From: ENR-C20 sp942493145
GTDB lineage: Bacteria > Bacillota > Clostridia > Acetivibrionales > DTU013
Length of the DNA: 64,000 nucleotides
Reading direction: 5' to 3'
Assembly (NCBI GenBank): GCA_942493145.1
Contig: OW818679.1
Coordinates: 2,604,001-2,668,000, forward strand
The notes below the pieces were generated by a model. The model was given only the letters and a program-made list of their open reading frames with translations, was not told where the DNA came from and searched no databases. Below, in pieces: positions 43,482-53,305 of the stretch (position 1 is the first letter of the stretch; each line of letters begins with the position of its first letter). Both the position numbers and the translations under genes were made by a program.

Positions 43482-44465
43482 TTATTTACCACCTTTATTA
43501 AACTGGGATTTCCACATATCAATTTTATCATATGGCATAACAATTTTTGTTTCAAAATAACTATTTATCAATTCAGGCAATTTATTTAATTCATCTTTAT
43601 CAATACAATTCAAATTATTGCACATATTAATTTCCTTTGCCCTCTCGTCTACAGCTATAATAATAGCTCGTTTTCTATTCCTCATTGCATATATACCAGC
43701 ATGTAAACGTGTACCAACATATTCTATGTCATCTACTTCAAGTATTCGATTATATTCAATTATCGAAGGGTTTATTATAATAATATTTTTAGTATTATTG
43801 AATCTTGAAAAATAAGCGAAATCCAAATCCCCTTGAACCCAAAAATATACATTTCTGTAGTTATTGATTAGTATATCAATTAAATTTTGATCAACTTCGT
43901 CAACACCGTTAGATTTTCCATTTAACGTAAATATAACATTTTCAGCCTTATTACACGGGATTGTTCGACAAAATTCTGGAGTTAACATCCACATTGTAAC
44001 ACATCCAGTATTTATCGCTTTTAGTCCTAAGGATTCTACAAATTTCTTACTTCTTTCATCCCGAACACTATGATAAAACTCTCTATTTAGTAATTTTTTG
44101 TACAATGAAATTGTGTAGTTATTAGATCTATAACCAGCTCCTGCGCCTACTCCAACTAGAATACATCCCCTAAGTGGTTTATAATTAAAAATATTAATAT
44201 TCCATTGTGGAAAATGCGTTAGAAGATTTTTTACCAGTATATTTGATCCTCCAACGAACTTATATTTGCAATTAGAATATTTTTGAACTACAGAAGAATT
44301 TCTCCATATCTGATATGAATGAAAAGATGTTACTTGTGTTGGTATTTTGTATAAAAAATTATTATTAAAAATAAATTCCAACTCCTTATTAACACATTCC
44401 ATTATTATATAATCACCAAGATTATCCGTTGCAATAGAAGTATCTAATAGCATTATATTATACAT
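43482..44465 (-). CDS. Polysaccharide pyruvyl transferase family protein
   Basis: 327 residues. The early motif NLGDYIIMECVNKEL, the central GCILVGVGAGAGYRS, the SVRDERSKKFVESLG block and the late VGTRLHAGIYAMRNR match the PS_pyruv_trans family, which adds ketal-linked pyruvate to sugars or acts in related glycan modification. It is followed after one base by the PP-loop gene, so the two are likely coupled. A degraded IS110 element lies directly upstream (at higher coordinates) and may have separated it from the rest of the operon. Confidence 0.8.
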   Translation of the reverse strand: MYNIMLLDTSIATDNLGDYIIMECVNKELEFIFNNNFLYKIPTQVTSFHSYQIWRNSSVVQKYSNCKYKFVGGSNILVKNLLTHFPQWNINIFNYKPLRGCILVGVGAGAGYRSNNYTISLYKKLLNREFYHSVRDERSKKFVESLGLKAINTGCVTMWMLTPEFCRTIPCNKAENVIFTLNGKSNGVDEVDQNLIDILINNYRNVYFWVQGDLDFAYFSRFNNTKNIIIINPSIIEYNRILEVDDIEYVGTRLHAGIYAMRNRKRAIIIAVDERAKEINMCNNLNCIDKDELNKLPELINSYFETKIVMPYDKIDMWKSQFNKGGK

Positions 44466-44733
44466 ATTAATTTATACACCCCTATCTCAATATATATTGA
44501 GTTTCCTTTCAATAGCTATGAGCTTCTTAGAATTTCAAAACTATATTAAATGTCTTAAAGCAGTTACTCCTAGAGCTCTTCAGAAACTGCTCCAAAGATC
44601 TTTCTAAAGTATTTCTACAAAGTCTAACTTAAATTTACTATGTAGCATAGCCCGTAGCACGACGGGCGGCCTCTGGCCGCAATCATTATCCCCTAGCATG
44701 CCCTATAATTTCTCACTGGGTCATTCCTATGGA
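44466..44733 (-). other. Remnant DNA beside the IS110-like element
   Basis: This stretch carries a GC-rich hairpin (GCGGCCAGAGGCCGC), otherwise rare in this AT-rich region, and short out-of-phase fragments. It may hold the missing 3' part or the end of the insertion element. I could not define exact borders. Confidence 0.35.
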
Positions 44734-45526
44734 CTATTCCACCGCACCTAGCAGCTTCTTTGCACGTTTCAGGCATGGCCCCTTCTTTACAGCTTTCTTA
44801 AACTCAAAAACCATTCCCTCTACCCCCAGTTCAATAACCTGCTGCGGGAACGGAAAGTGGTACAGTGAATGTGTGGCGAGCTTACCTTCCAGGTTTTTGA
44901 ATACTTTCTCAAACTCCGGAAAATATTCATCTAGGATTGCAACTAACATATTCTTTACCGCATTCAGTTTTGCTCTAATCTGGCTGCGGGTATTGCTTAA
45001 TACTCTCGATTCCGCATATACGCCTTCTGGTAAATATACCTTGTTGTATCGGCCATCCTTCACAAGCTTTGCTATGACAAACGCATCTTTGCGGTCACTC
45101 TTTGTTTGTGTGTTATCATCGAGTTCCTTGGCCTTTTTCATGTGAAAAGGATTCACACCATAACCACCGATATCCAATTTTGCTTTAAAAACCAAGCTAA
45201 GCCCTTCCAATAGTGCCCTGTAGGTTCCATCTCTAAGATAATCTCTTCCAGTTCGTTTTCTTTCTTCAAATTCTCTAATTTCTCCACTGTAAGAATGAAG
45301 CTTCTTTGGTATTATGGAACGAGTATGGTCTGGTGATTTCCAATCCTGTATAATTTAATATTAGTGCCCAATGTGTTTTCTTGGCGATATCAAAACCAAC
45401 TACCATGATTTTCGGATTAATCGCCATAACTTTTTCAACTTGTGACCTCAACATTTTTTCCGTCTCCTGACTTAATATGATTATATTCGACAACTTTAGA
45501 ATATCAGGAGGCTTTTTATTTTTCAA
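44734..45526 (-). pseudogene. IS110-family transposase, frameshifted and truncated
   Basis: Three pieces in different frames make up the front of an IS110-type (DEDD) transposase. The first has MVVGFDIAKKTHWALI; the second, in another frame near 45.25 kb, reads MEPTGHYWKGLAWFL; the third has VNPFHMKKAKELDDNTQTKS and DRKDAFVIAKLVKDGRY. At least two frameshifts separate them, and the C-terminal catalytic Ser-containing part is missing. The element is inactive. It sits between polysaccharide genes and is a sign of past rearrangement in the cluster. Confidence 0.88.
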
Positions 45527-45625
45527 AGTCCATCACATTTATTACAGGTATGCTCAAATAATTGTTATTGTAATGTTTTGTTAGTAATTGTTAGCCTTAC
45601 AAGTTAGTTAGTTAGTTCTTTATTC

Positions 45626-46573
45626 TTATCTTTTCTTGAGAAATATTGTAAGTTGAAATATGTTTTTGTTAAAATCTTTTTTCATCTTAATGAATATATT
45701 TTTAAATTTACGCAATGGTTTTGTTATATAAAACTTATTATATAATAAATCAATAGTTTCAAATTTATCTAATCGATTAAAAGTATGAATTCTACTAAAA
45801 CAATGCTTACCATTCGGTAACATTTTATTAACGTTTATACAATTAATGTTTTTTTCCAAAAATAATGTTTCGTTAAAAATTTCTACTTCAAAAATATTGA
45901 GCTGTTCCCCATAAAAGTGAGTTGAATCTTGGACTGGATGGTATTTTATACCATTTATGTTAATAAAATTTCCTCCTGGTCTATCATTAGTATAATTTGA
46001 TTTATCTAGGTGTAATTCCTGTAAAGTTTTTGTATTCATATTTAAAACGAAAGTGCGTGTAAAAAATGGATCTTTACTTATATCATAATTTATTATAAAT
46101 AATTTATTGTTAGTAATTAAAAATGAACTATCAACAACTTCTATATTATCTAGTAATACTTTATCCAGATTCCATTTAAATGGAAATTCTTTAGATTTGT
46201 ATAGTCTTATTTGTTTTGCTTCTTTTGTTTCCGGTATCATATATATCTCTCCATTATATTCAAATACATTTGGATAAGATAAATGAAATTCTTCTTTAAG
46301 TACTTCCTTAACCGAACTTGCTTTTCCATTAATTAACAAGGACATTCCAATTGTACCTCTACCATTTTTATAATCAAATATCTCAACAAAAATATAATAA
46401 ATACTATCTTTATAAAATGGGAAAGGATCGGCATACCAGCATCTTTCATTTGGCATTATATAATTAAATGGATAAATTGACTTGCCTATTAACTCATTTT
46501 CATTATCAATAAATCTATATCCAGTACTCCATGCAAAACTATAAAACAGTTTATTTAAAATTTTTTTTATCAT
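45626..46573 (-). CDS. GINT1-like beta-propeller protein of the polysaccharide cluster
   Basis: 315 residues with no signal peptide or membrane helix. Motifs WYADPFPFYKDSIYYIFVEI, FHLSYPNVFEYNGEIYMIPE and RPGGNFININGIKYHPVQDS resemble the propeller domain named after glucosamine inositolphosphorylceramide transferase and also found in bacterial glycan clusters. The five-bladed fold resembles glycoside hydrolase clans, but the function in bacteria is unknown. It follows the GT32-like gene by 14 bases. Confidence 0.7.
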   Translation of the reverse strand: MIKKILNKLFYSFAWSTGYRFIDNENELIGKSIYPFNYIMPNERCWYADPFPFYKDSIYYIFVEIFDYKNGRGTIGMSLLINGKASSVKEVLKEEFHLSYPNVFEYNGEIYMIPETKEAKQIRLYKSKEFPFKWNLDKVLLDNIEVVDSSFLITNNKLFIINYDISKDPFFTRTFVLNMNTKTLQELHLDKSNYTNDRPGGNFININGIKYHPVQDSTHFYGEQLNIFEVEIFNETLFLEKNINCINVNKMLPNGKHCFSRIHTFNRLDKFETIDLLYNKFYITKPLRKFKNIFIKMKKDFNKNIFQLTIFLKKR

Positions 46574-46587
46574 ATATACCTACTTTA

Positions 46588-47331
46588 TTATTTTCTCACA
46601 CTATGAAATTTATTTCTAATTAAATTCATATTTTTTCTTCCAATAATTTTAACTATAATTGATTTTATATACTTCTTTAAATGTGTTGTCCAAGGATGCC
46701 AAGTAACATAAAAATGATGAATACAATAGCTTTTATCTGTAATATCATAAGTACAATTTATATAATCATATGGGGAAAAATATTCTTTTGGATATATTTT
46801 AATATCATCAACTAATGTTTGATGTTTTCCATTCATTTCAAGCCCCTTATCTAAAAGAAGGTTAGTTAATCTCTCAACGTTTGTTTTCATATTATAATTT
46901 CCATCGGATTTTAAAAATTTTTCATTCTGGTAAAGTAGAAAGAATTCTTCTAACAAGGAATGATTTTTTGAAATTGCTATAAAACTAGTAGCTACAAAGT
47001 TTTTTTCTTCAAAACCTAAAACACATTGATTAATTAATAGATCATCAAATTTTCTAAGTACTTCTACGTCAGTATCCATATAGATACCACCATATTTTTG
47101 CAATGCATTTATTCTTGCTATATCAGATACAAAAGCAAATTTTTTTGCATTATAGGCTTCTTTAATATATGAATTCTGATATACATCAAAATTTTGCTCA
47201 TTCCATTCTATTAACTGATATTCAGGCAGATGTTTTTTCCAACTGTCAATACATTTTTCTACCTTTCTAGGCTTCTTTTTATTCCCAAACCAACAATAAT
47301 GAACTACTTTAGGGATATACGAGTTATTCAT
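46588..47331 (-). CDS. GT32-like glycosyltransferase (DXD sugar-binding)
   Basis: 247 residues. The family signature IPKVVHYCWFGNKKKP at the N-terminus and ARINALQKYGGIYMDTDVEV with the metal-binding DTD motif are clear. Members transfer hexoses from UDP-sugars in capsule and toxin biology. It overlaps the end of the upstream glycosyltransferase gene by 8 bases, so it belongs to the same operon. Donor and acceptor are unknown. Confidence 0.9.
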   Translation of the reverse strand: MNNSYIPKVVHYCWFGNKKKPRKVEKCIDSWKKHLPEYQLIEWNEQNFDVYQNSYIKEAYNAKKFAFVSDIARINALQKYGGIYMDTDVEVLRKFDDLLINQCVLGFEEKNFVATSFIAISKNHSLLEEFFLLYQNEKFLKSDGNYNMKTNVERLTNLLLDKGLEMNGKHQTLVDDIKIYPKEYFSPYDYINCTYDITDKSYCIHHFYVTWHPWTTHLKKYIKSIIVKIIGRKNMNLIRNKFHSVRK

Positions 47332-48532
47332 TGTAATTCTCCAATAAATTATAAATTTTTTCTACTTCACCTTCATTCCCAAATTCGGATTTCATACAAT
47401 TTTCAATAAGTTTCTTTTGAATTGAAGTATCTTTAATAATAACATATAACGCTTTTGTACACCCTTCATTATCTAAAGGAACTATTATTCCATCAAAACC
47501 ATCTTTTATTTGACTTTTAGCAGTTTGAAAATTAGTAATCACTACTGGCTTGCAAAGTATTTGCGCTTCACGAACTGTCACTGCCTTTCCTTCATACCTT
47601 GAAGGTTGAATGTAAATATCACAGGCTTTAAGATAAGGATATGGATTAACTTTTTGGCCTAAGATAATAAAATGTTCTTCCATTTTATAACTTCTGATAT
47701 TTTCTCTAATAATTGTCTCTTCACCGCCAAAGCCTATTATATACCACTTAAGTTTCAAGCCAAGATTAATGAGATTTTTACAAATAATAACTGCATTATC
47801 AAAATTCTTTGCATTTGAAAATCTACCTATTGAACATAATTTTATTTCTTTTTCATTAGGCATTTCGTTAGAAACATCTTGTTCTGCCTGTTTCTTTATG
47901 AAACTTGGTGACAAAATATTCTCTATAGTTAAACATTTTTGTTTTAATGAAGGTAAAATGCTTTTAAAAATATTTGTACATTCACTTGATACATTTACTA
48001 TATAATCTAATTTTGCCCACATTAATTCATCCATCTTTAAAAATGGGTCTAAAGTACTATAATCAGTATGCATCCATCCAACTTTAACTTTTGCTGAAAT
48101 CTTATTAATTAGAATATCATGTATTCCCAGAAAATTTATTGCTAAATCATATTGTCCTTCTATTTCTGGTAATAATGGAAGTAAATATTTTGATGTATAC
48201 TGCATTGATTTATAAGTTGATACACTTTTTTTCTCAATAATACATCTGAATTTCAAAGCAATTTTAGAAAAAATCCTAGCAATACCAAAAATTATATTTC
48301 CTTCAAAACACAAATCTTTAATTGGTCTCTCCAAAGTTGTATATTGTTTTATTTCACGTAAAATATTCACTTTATTTGGTATATATGGTAAAAATTCTCC
48401 AGCATGTCTGTATAGAAACAAATCCACATTAAACATCTCATAATTTATTTCACTTAATAACCCAATTAGACTTCTTTCCGCTCCTCCTATAAACAGTGCT
48501 GGCATTGTAATAATGATTTTTTTCTTCTTCAT
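47324..48532 (-). CDS. GT4-type glycosyltransferase
   Basis: 402 residues. Glycine-rich N-terminal loop (MPALFIGGAERSLIGLLSEI) and the GT-B C-terminal half with YIQPSRYEGKAVTVREAQIL (the ExxxxxxxE region of GT4 enzymes). It should add one sugar of the repeat unit from a nucleotide-sugar donor. The start follows AGGGTTAAT. It lies between an acetyltransferase and the GT32-like gene. Confidence 0.9.
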   Translation of the reverse strand: MKKKKIIITMPALFIGGAERSLIGLLSEINYEMFNVDLFLYRHAGEFLPYIPNKVNILREIKQYTTLERPIKDLCFEGNIIFGIARIFSKIALKFRCIIEKKSVSTYKSMQYTSKYLLPLLPEIEGQYDLAINFLGIHDILINKISAKVKVGWMHTDYSTLDPFLKMDELMWAKLDYIVNVSSECTNIFKSILPSLKQKCLTIENILSPSFIKKQAEQDVSNEMPNEKEIKLCSIGRFSNAKNFDNAVIICKNLINLGLKLKWYIIGFGGEETIIRENIRSYKMEEHFIILGQKVNPYPYLKACDIYIQPSRYEGKAVTVREAQILCKPVVITNFQTAKSQIKDGFDGIIVPLDNEGCTKALYVIIKDTSIQKKLIENCMKSEFGNEGEVEKIYNLLENYNE

Positions 48533-48568
48533 ATTAACCCTATCTTTTATATCTAAATTAAATAGAAA

Positions 48569-49111
48569 TTATTCTATTGGTTTAATTTTCAATTCTCTGT
48601 CTGATGTTACTAATGAGTTTGCTGGTATACTACCTTTAACTACTGTTCCTGCACCTATAACGCAATTATCACCAATTATTGTATCTTTTAATATAACTAC
48701 ATTTGCAGCTATCCAACAATTATTTCCAATTACAATTTCACCAAGAGAATGTTTTGTCGTATTGACACCTTGATATTTTTCATATTTATGATCATTATCG
48801 TAAATTTTTACATCAGGTCCAAATATACAATTATTACCAATTATAATCTTATTTTGGCAACTTAATTTCAAACCTATATTAAAATAAACTTTATTTCCTA
48901 TTTCTAAATATGCCGTTTTTCCAATATATACATCCCCAAACTTACTTATACAAACATTTCTACCTAGTTTTAATTGTCCAGGTTTAATTATATGAATTGA
49001 GGTTAAACAACTAATTCTTTGAATTAAATGTGCAGTTAATCTTTTACCATTCATTAATTTTAAACTTGCTATTCTTAAAATATTAAAAAATATTAAAACA
49101 ATTAAATTCAT
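48569..49111 (-). CDS. Left-handed beta-helix acyltransferase
   Basis: 180 residues. Hexapeptide repeats of the form (I/V)GxxxxI are present from about residue 60 (IIIGNNCIFGPDVKIYDNDH) to the end (VIGAGTVVKGSIPANSLVTS). The catalytic-type His in NDHKY is present. Such enzymes O- or N-acetylate sugars with acetyl-CoA. It lies within the polysaccharide operon between the polymerase-like gene and a glycosyltransferase. Confidence 0.88.
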   Translation of the reverse strand: MNLIVLIFFNILRIASLKLMNGKRLTAHLIQRISCLTSIHIIKPGQLKLGRNVCISKFGDVYIGKTAYLEIGNKVYFNIGLKLSCQNKIIIGNNCIFGPDVKIYDNDHKYEKYQGVNTTKHSLGEIVIGNNCWIAANVVILKDTIIGDNCVIGAGTVVKGSIPANSLVTSDRELKIKPIE

Positions 49112-49165
49112 AAATTAACCTTTCCTTATGATTTTAAAAATACAATTACATTATTACATAATAAA

Positions 49166-50266
49166 TCAATTAAATATACTATTATACATAAATGGTTTCA
49201 ATATCCCAAACTGATAATAGAAATAGATACCATAACAAAAAATACAAAGTATAATTATTAGCGTTTTATATTTTTTATTAACTAAATTTAATATATAAGG
49301 TAAAGCTATGTAAGTAAATGGCTCAAAATATATAGCCATTCTAGCAAACATGTTAGCTGTCCCAAAAGAAGCTAAAATCATAAATATAAAACTAATGATT
49401 GACATATTTACACTTATAGTAATAATTTGATTTTTATTAGTATTTATTTTATTATGATATATTAATGATAAAATGGGTGTTACTGAATAAACAAGCAACC
49501 TAAAAGGATTTACTCCCGTACCAGTAAAGAATTCTATTGAATATTCTTCACCAGCAATTTCTGTAATTGCTAAAATTAATGTTACAAGTTTATCAAAAAA
49601 CAGACCTCCAAATATCGTAAGTACAATTAATACCATTGTCTTACTTGTCCATACTTTATCTCTAAATAGTATTATTAAACTAAAAATTAATACATATGGA
49701 TGAATAGTTGATGCTAACAATATTAACAGAAAAAATTTTATCCATTTCTTATTTAATAAATAATTAAATGCCCATATACCAATAGCCATAGCTATTATTT
49801 GTTTAATTGCTGCCATTCCAAATATAAATAATCCCGATGTAATATATAGAAATATGCTAAAACTAAATTTAATTGAATGATTATAATAGAAAAATACAAA
49901 TAGAAAATTTGTAATTAATGCTGTAATTATTAGAAATATTTGTGGATCTGAAGAAATGTATTGTTTTAATAATATTTGAAATACTAAAAAACCAGGGTTA
50001 TCCGCAAGTGATATTTTTAGATCTAATAAATTTGAAGGTAAATTGTATAAAAAATTATATATATAAGTTTTGGTATCATTAAAACTAGTACGCAACCCAG
50101 AAAATAAAGATAATAATATAAATATTTGCACTACTATAAATAAATTTGGTTTATTATTTTTTACATTGATCCTATAATCACTTTTACATAATTTAGTAAT
50201 ATAAACATGTTCTGCTGTTAATGATAAAATGGAAACTAAAAATAATAGACCCAATAATAAAGTCAT
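49166..50266 (-). CDS. EpsG-like polysaccharide polymerase
   Basis: 366 residues with about ten membrane helices. The pattern near NDTKTYIYNFLYNLPSNLLD, the region NPGFLVFQILLKQYIS and the helix-rich rest match the EpsG family of polysaccharide polymerases. It would join repeat units outside the membrane. It starts 13 bases after a glycosyltransferase gene. Because such proteins are poorly conserved, the polymerase role rests on topology and context. Confidence 0.8.
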   Translation of the reverse strand: MTLLLGLLFLVSILSLTAEHVYITKLCKSDYRINVKNNKPNLFIVVQIFILLSLFSGLRTSFNDTKTYIYNFLYNLPSNLLDLKISLADNPGFLVFQILLKQYISSDPQIFLIITALITNFLFVFFYYNHSIKFSFSIFLYITSGLFIFGMAAIKQIIAMAIGIWAFNYLLNKKWIKFFLLILLASTIHPYVLIFSLIILFRDKVWTSKTMVLIVLTIFGGLFFDKLVTLILAITEIAGEEYSIEFFTGTGVNPFRLLVYSVTPILSLIYHNKINTNKNQIITISVNMSIISFIFMILASFGTANMFARMAIYFEPFTYIALPYILNLVNKKYKTLIIILCIFCYGIYFYYQFGILKPFMYNSIFN

Positions 50267-50279
50267 AATAAATCCTTTA

Positions 50280-51197
50280 TCAACTTTTAATTTTTGTAGT
50301 ACTTGTCTTATTAACTCTAAATTTTAAAAATATAAATAAAATAAAACCAAATGGTATGGCTAATAAAGTTAATATTTTTCTGGGTGATTCTTTAATAAAT
50401 TTTAAATTTTTACTAATAATACTACTTGATACATAATGTATAGATGCAATAAATTGGTTTTTTATATAAGGACAATTTTTCATTACACTTTTTCTAAATT
50501 CTGCAAATCCTTTCGGGCTTTGAAAATACTGTTTATAGATTGTATTTGATGATCCATCAGGTTGATATTCCACATAAGATATTATTTGATTTAAAATTAA
50601 TAATTCATATTCAATATCTGCTAACCAATATTTATAACTAAGTGGAACTAGCTTTTCATTTTCGAATTCTGGGTATTTTTGAACTGATGAAATAACATCT
50701 GTGCGGTATATTATTTTTTTATCACCAGATATATGATAATCATGCACAAGACGTGACAAAGACGTAGAATGAACATTTTGTGGTAGATATGAGCCAATTA
50801 TCCTACCACTCGGAGTTGCATTTAATCCAATTATACCAGAAAATTTTTTATTTTTATTTTTCTGCCAAAACTCAATAATTATTTCGACTGCATTTTCAGG
50901 CATGAAATCATCTGAATCTATACATATATTTAATTCAGTTTCAATTAAACTATATGCCAAATTGTGTGCAGTATGCATACCTCCGTTTGTTTTATAAAAA
51001 TACTTAATTTGAATTATATTCTCTTTTAACCATTCATCAACCATTTTATCGGTATTATCTGATGAACCATCATCAATAATCATCCAAATAAAATTAAGAT
51101 ACGTTTGATGACATAAGCTTTTGTAAGTACGTATTAATGTATGTTTTCTGTTGAATGTGGGTGTGAAAATTGTTAAGATCGGCTTACTATTTTTCAT
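50280..51197 (-). CDS. GT2-family glycosyltransferase
   Basis: 305 residues. TIFTPTFNRKHTLIRTYKSL, MIIDDGSSDNT and the metal motif LNICIDSDDFMPENAVEI are typical of GT-A/GT2 enzymes. A hydrophobic C-terminal segment (about residues 270-292) may associate it with the membrane. It overlaps the GT8-like gene by 11 bases at its start. Confidence 0.92.
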   Translation of the reverse strand: MKNSKPILTIFTPTFNRKHTLIRTYKSLCHQTYLNFIWMIIDDGSSDNTDKMVDEWLKENIIQIKYFYKTNGGMHTAHNLAYSLIETELNICIDSDDFMPENAVEIIIEFWQKNKNKKFSGIIGLNATPSGRIIGSYLPQNVHSTSLSRLVHDYHISGDKKIIYRTDVISSVQKYPEFENEKLVPLSYKYWLADIEYELLILNQIISYVEYQPDGSSNTIYKQYFQSPKGFAEFRKSVMKNCPYIKNQFIASIHYVSSSIISKNLKFIKESPRKILTLLAIPFGFILFIFLKFRVNKTSTTKIKS

Positions 51198-52179
51198 TTT
51201 TCAATCCTTGTTTTTGTTTTTTTTGTAAATCTTTACTTTTTTTATACGAAATTAAGTTTGATATTTTTTCATATATAAAAAATGGCATGTACTTATAAAT
51301 AAACTTCATAATTTTGGCATTACGACATAATTGCCCGTCAAGTAGAATACCTTTCCATGGGGACATGTTCAAATAGTTTAAATAAATATTAACCATGGGA
51401 TGTGAGCAGTTTTTATTCCATGGTCTGTTATAAAATCCATTTGTATAATGTATAAAAATTGGACTATTTTTAGCATTATTTAATTGTTCTTGAGTATAAT
51501 AATGCTTAAGTCTATCTAGTCGTTTTATCTGTGTACTAGAAAAGTGAAGCATTGGGCATTGAACATTATAATTAGGTTCTAGAATTAGTATTTTATCCTT
51601 GCATACTCCATTAATAGTTCCTTGATCATGATGAGGAACACTCCCGTTAAATTCGTTAATAAAATTTACAAATTTATCCTCAAGATTATCCTCTCTCCAT
51701 TTTTTAAGATTTGCTATTAAAAATCCCGAGTTTACATATCTATAACTATTGTTCAAGTGAATACTAGTTAAGTAATATCTGTTAACCGTATCTTGAACAC
51801 CCGCAATATAGAACTCAGATATATCCCTTAACCATAAATCATATAAAGATCCAGCAACAATTGTATCACAATCTAAATATATTATTTTATTTATTTCAAT
51901 TAACTGACCAAGAAATAGTCTTCCATATGCTGAAATTGGAAATGTATTATCTACTGTCAATTCTTTAGATAACATATCAAGTGAAATAAAATCTACATTT
52001 CTTCCATAATTTGATGCAATTTTTGTTAAATTTTCTTTGCTGCTGTTACTAATATTATTTTCAATAATATATACAAATATTTCTCTAAACTCTCTATTAT
52101 TATTGAAAAGTGATATCATCGAAACACCCAAGTGCCTAACATATAATTCGTCTGTCGAATATGCGATATTTAATCTCAT
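51187..52179 (-). CDS. GT8-family glycosyltransferase
   Basis: 330 residues from the ATG at 52179, which follows AAAGGG and lies just after the stop of the upstream gene; the open frame continues 69 bases further but without a useful site. MRLNIAYSTDELYVRHLGVS, the metal-binding IIYLDCDTIVAGSLYDLW and the late HYTNGFYNRPWNK (HxxG-K/R-PW type) are GT8 marks. It probably transfers galactose or glucose to the glycan. Confidence 0.92.
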   Translation of the reverse strand: MRLNIAYSTDELYVRHLGVSMISLFNNNREFREIFVYIIENNISNSSKENLTKIASNYGRNVDFISLDMLSKELTVDNTFPISAYGRLFLGQLIEINKIIYLDCDTIVAGSLYDLWLRDISEFYIAGVQDTVNRYYLTSIHLNNSYRYVNSGFLIANLKKWREDNLEDKFVNFINEFNGSVPHHDQGTINGVCKDKILILEPNYNVQCPMLHFSSTQIKRLDRLKHYYTQEQLNNAKNSPIFIHYTNGFYNRPWNKNCSHPMVNIYLNYLNMSPWKGILLDGQLCRNAKIMKFIYKYMPFFIYEKISNLISYKKSKDLQKKQKQGLKNEK

Positions 52180-52186
52180 GATTAAT

Positions 52187-53305
52187 TTATCCCTTTCTAC
52201 ACTCGAGATAAAATGTCTCAAGCCAATTGGCATTTTCTCGAACATCAAATCCTTCTTCTATTATTTTATTAGTAGTATTTATACGCTCATATCCATTAAG
52301 ATACTTCGATACTTTATTAGACCAGTACTTACATGAACTTTTTAATGAAATAAATTCAACTAAATCTGTCTTAACTACTTCATTAGTAATTGTATCAGAT
52401 AAGAAACATTTTAATCCAGCAGCTTGAGCCTCAATTACTGTTACAGGTAATCCCTCATATAAGGAGGGAAAAAGAAATACATCAAATACTTGCAAAAGTT
52501 CTGGTATATCAGAACGAATACCAGTGAAAATCACATAATCCTCTAAGCCAAGTTTAATAACTTTATCTTCTATTGATGCACGTAAGTTACCATCTCCAAC
52601 TAATATTAATAACGCATTATCATTTAATTCGTGAATTTCTTTAAAAATATCAATTAAAAATTCATGATTCTTCTGCTTGTGAAATCTTCCGATATGTCCT
52701 ATAACGTTTTTCCCTTCGACTTTTAATTCTTCTCTCTTTTTCTTTCTTATTTTACTATCATAAATATAGATACTAGTTTCAATAGAATTATTTAATATAT
52801 AAAAGTTATCTTTCTTATAGACATTCTTACCGTACAACCACTCCCCTGCTATTTTGGAACATGCGAACTTATAATCTGCAATATACCTAATCTTATACTG
52901 TAATATATTCTTTGCAACTGCAGTTAATCCTTTACCAGAAGATGTATTATGGCTATGAGCTATGGTTATTTTTCCCTCTTTGTTACCAAGACTAAGATAT
53001 ATTGCTGCAGTACTTCTTACATGGCTGTGGATGATTTTAATTTCTGAATGTTCTTTGAAGAAATTAACCCAACATTTTTTATAAGAAAAGTGATTTTTTC
53101 CATTATAAGCTGGAACATTAAATATTCTTCCACCAAGTGACCTAATTTCATCATCAAAAGCACATTTTTTATCAGTATGAACAATAAAATCAAATTGAAC
53201 TTTTGAGCGGTCAATATTTCGGTATAAGTTCATTATTGTTGTTTCTGCACCACCTCTATTCATTTGTGCAAAAACCTGTATTACCCTAATAGGTTCTGAA
53301 ATCAT
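52187..53305 (-). CDS. GT4-type glycosyltransferase (EpsF-like)
   Basis: 372 residues. The N-terminal QVFAQMNRGGAETTIMNLYR and the C-terminal FLFPSLYEGLPVTVIEAQAA are typical of EpsF-like GT4 enzymes of exopolysaccharide clusters. HIGRFHKQKNHEFLIDIFKE is the phosphate-loop region. It overlaps the epimerase gene upstream by ATGA and is followed after 7 bases by the GT8 gene. Confidence 0.93.
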   Translation of the reverse strand: MISEPIRVIQVFAQMNRGGAETTIMNLYRNIDRSKVQFDFIVHTDKKCAFDDEIRSLGGRIFNVPAYNGKNHFSYKKCWVNFFKEHSEIKIIHSHVRSTAAIYLSLGNKEGKITIAHSHNTSSGKGLTAVAKNILQYKIRYIADYKFACSKIAGEWLYGKNVYKKDNFYILNNSIETSIYIYDSKIRKKKREELKVEGKNVIGHIGRFHKQKNHEFLIDIFKEIHELNDNALLILVGDGNLRASIEDKVIKLGLEDYVIFTGIRSDIPELLQVFDVFLFPSLYEGLPVTVIEAQAAGLKCFLSDTITNEVVKTDLVEFISLKSSCKYWSNKVSKYLNGYERINTTNKIIEEGFDVRENANWLETFYLECRKG

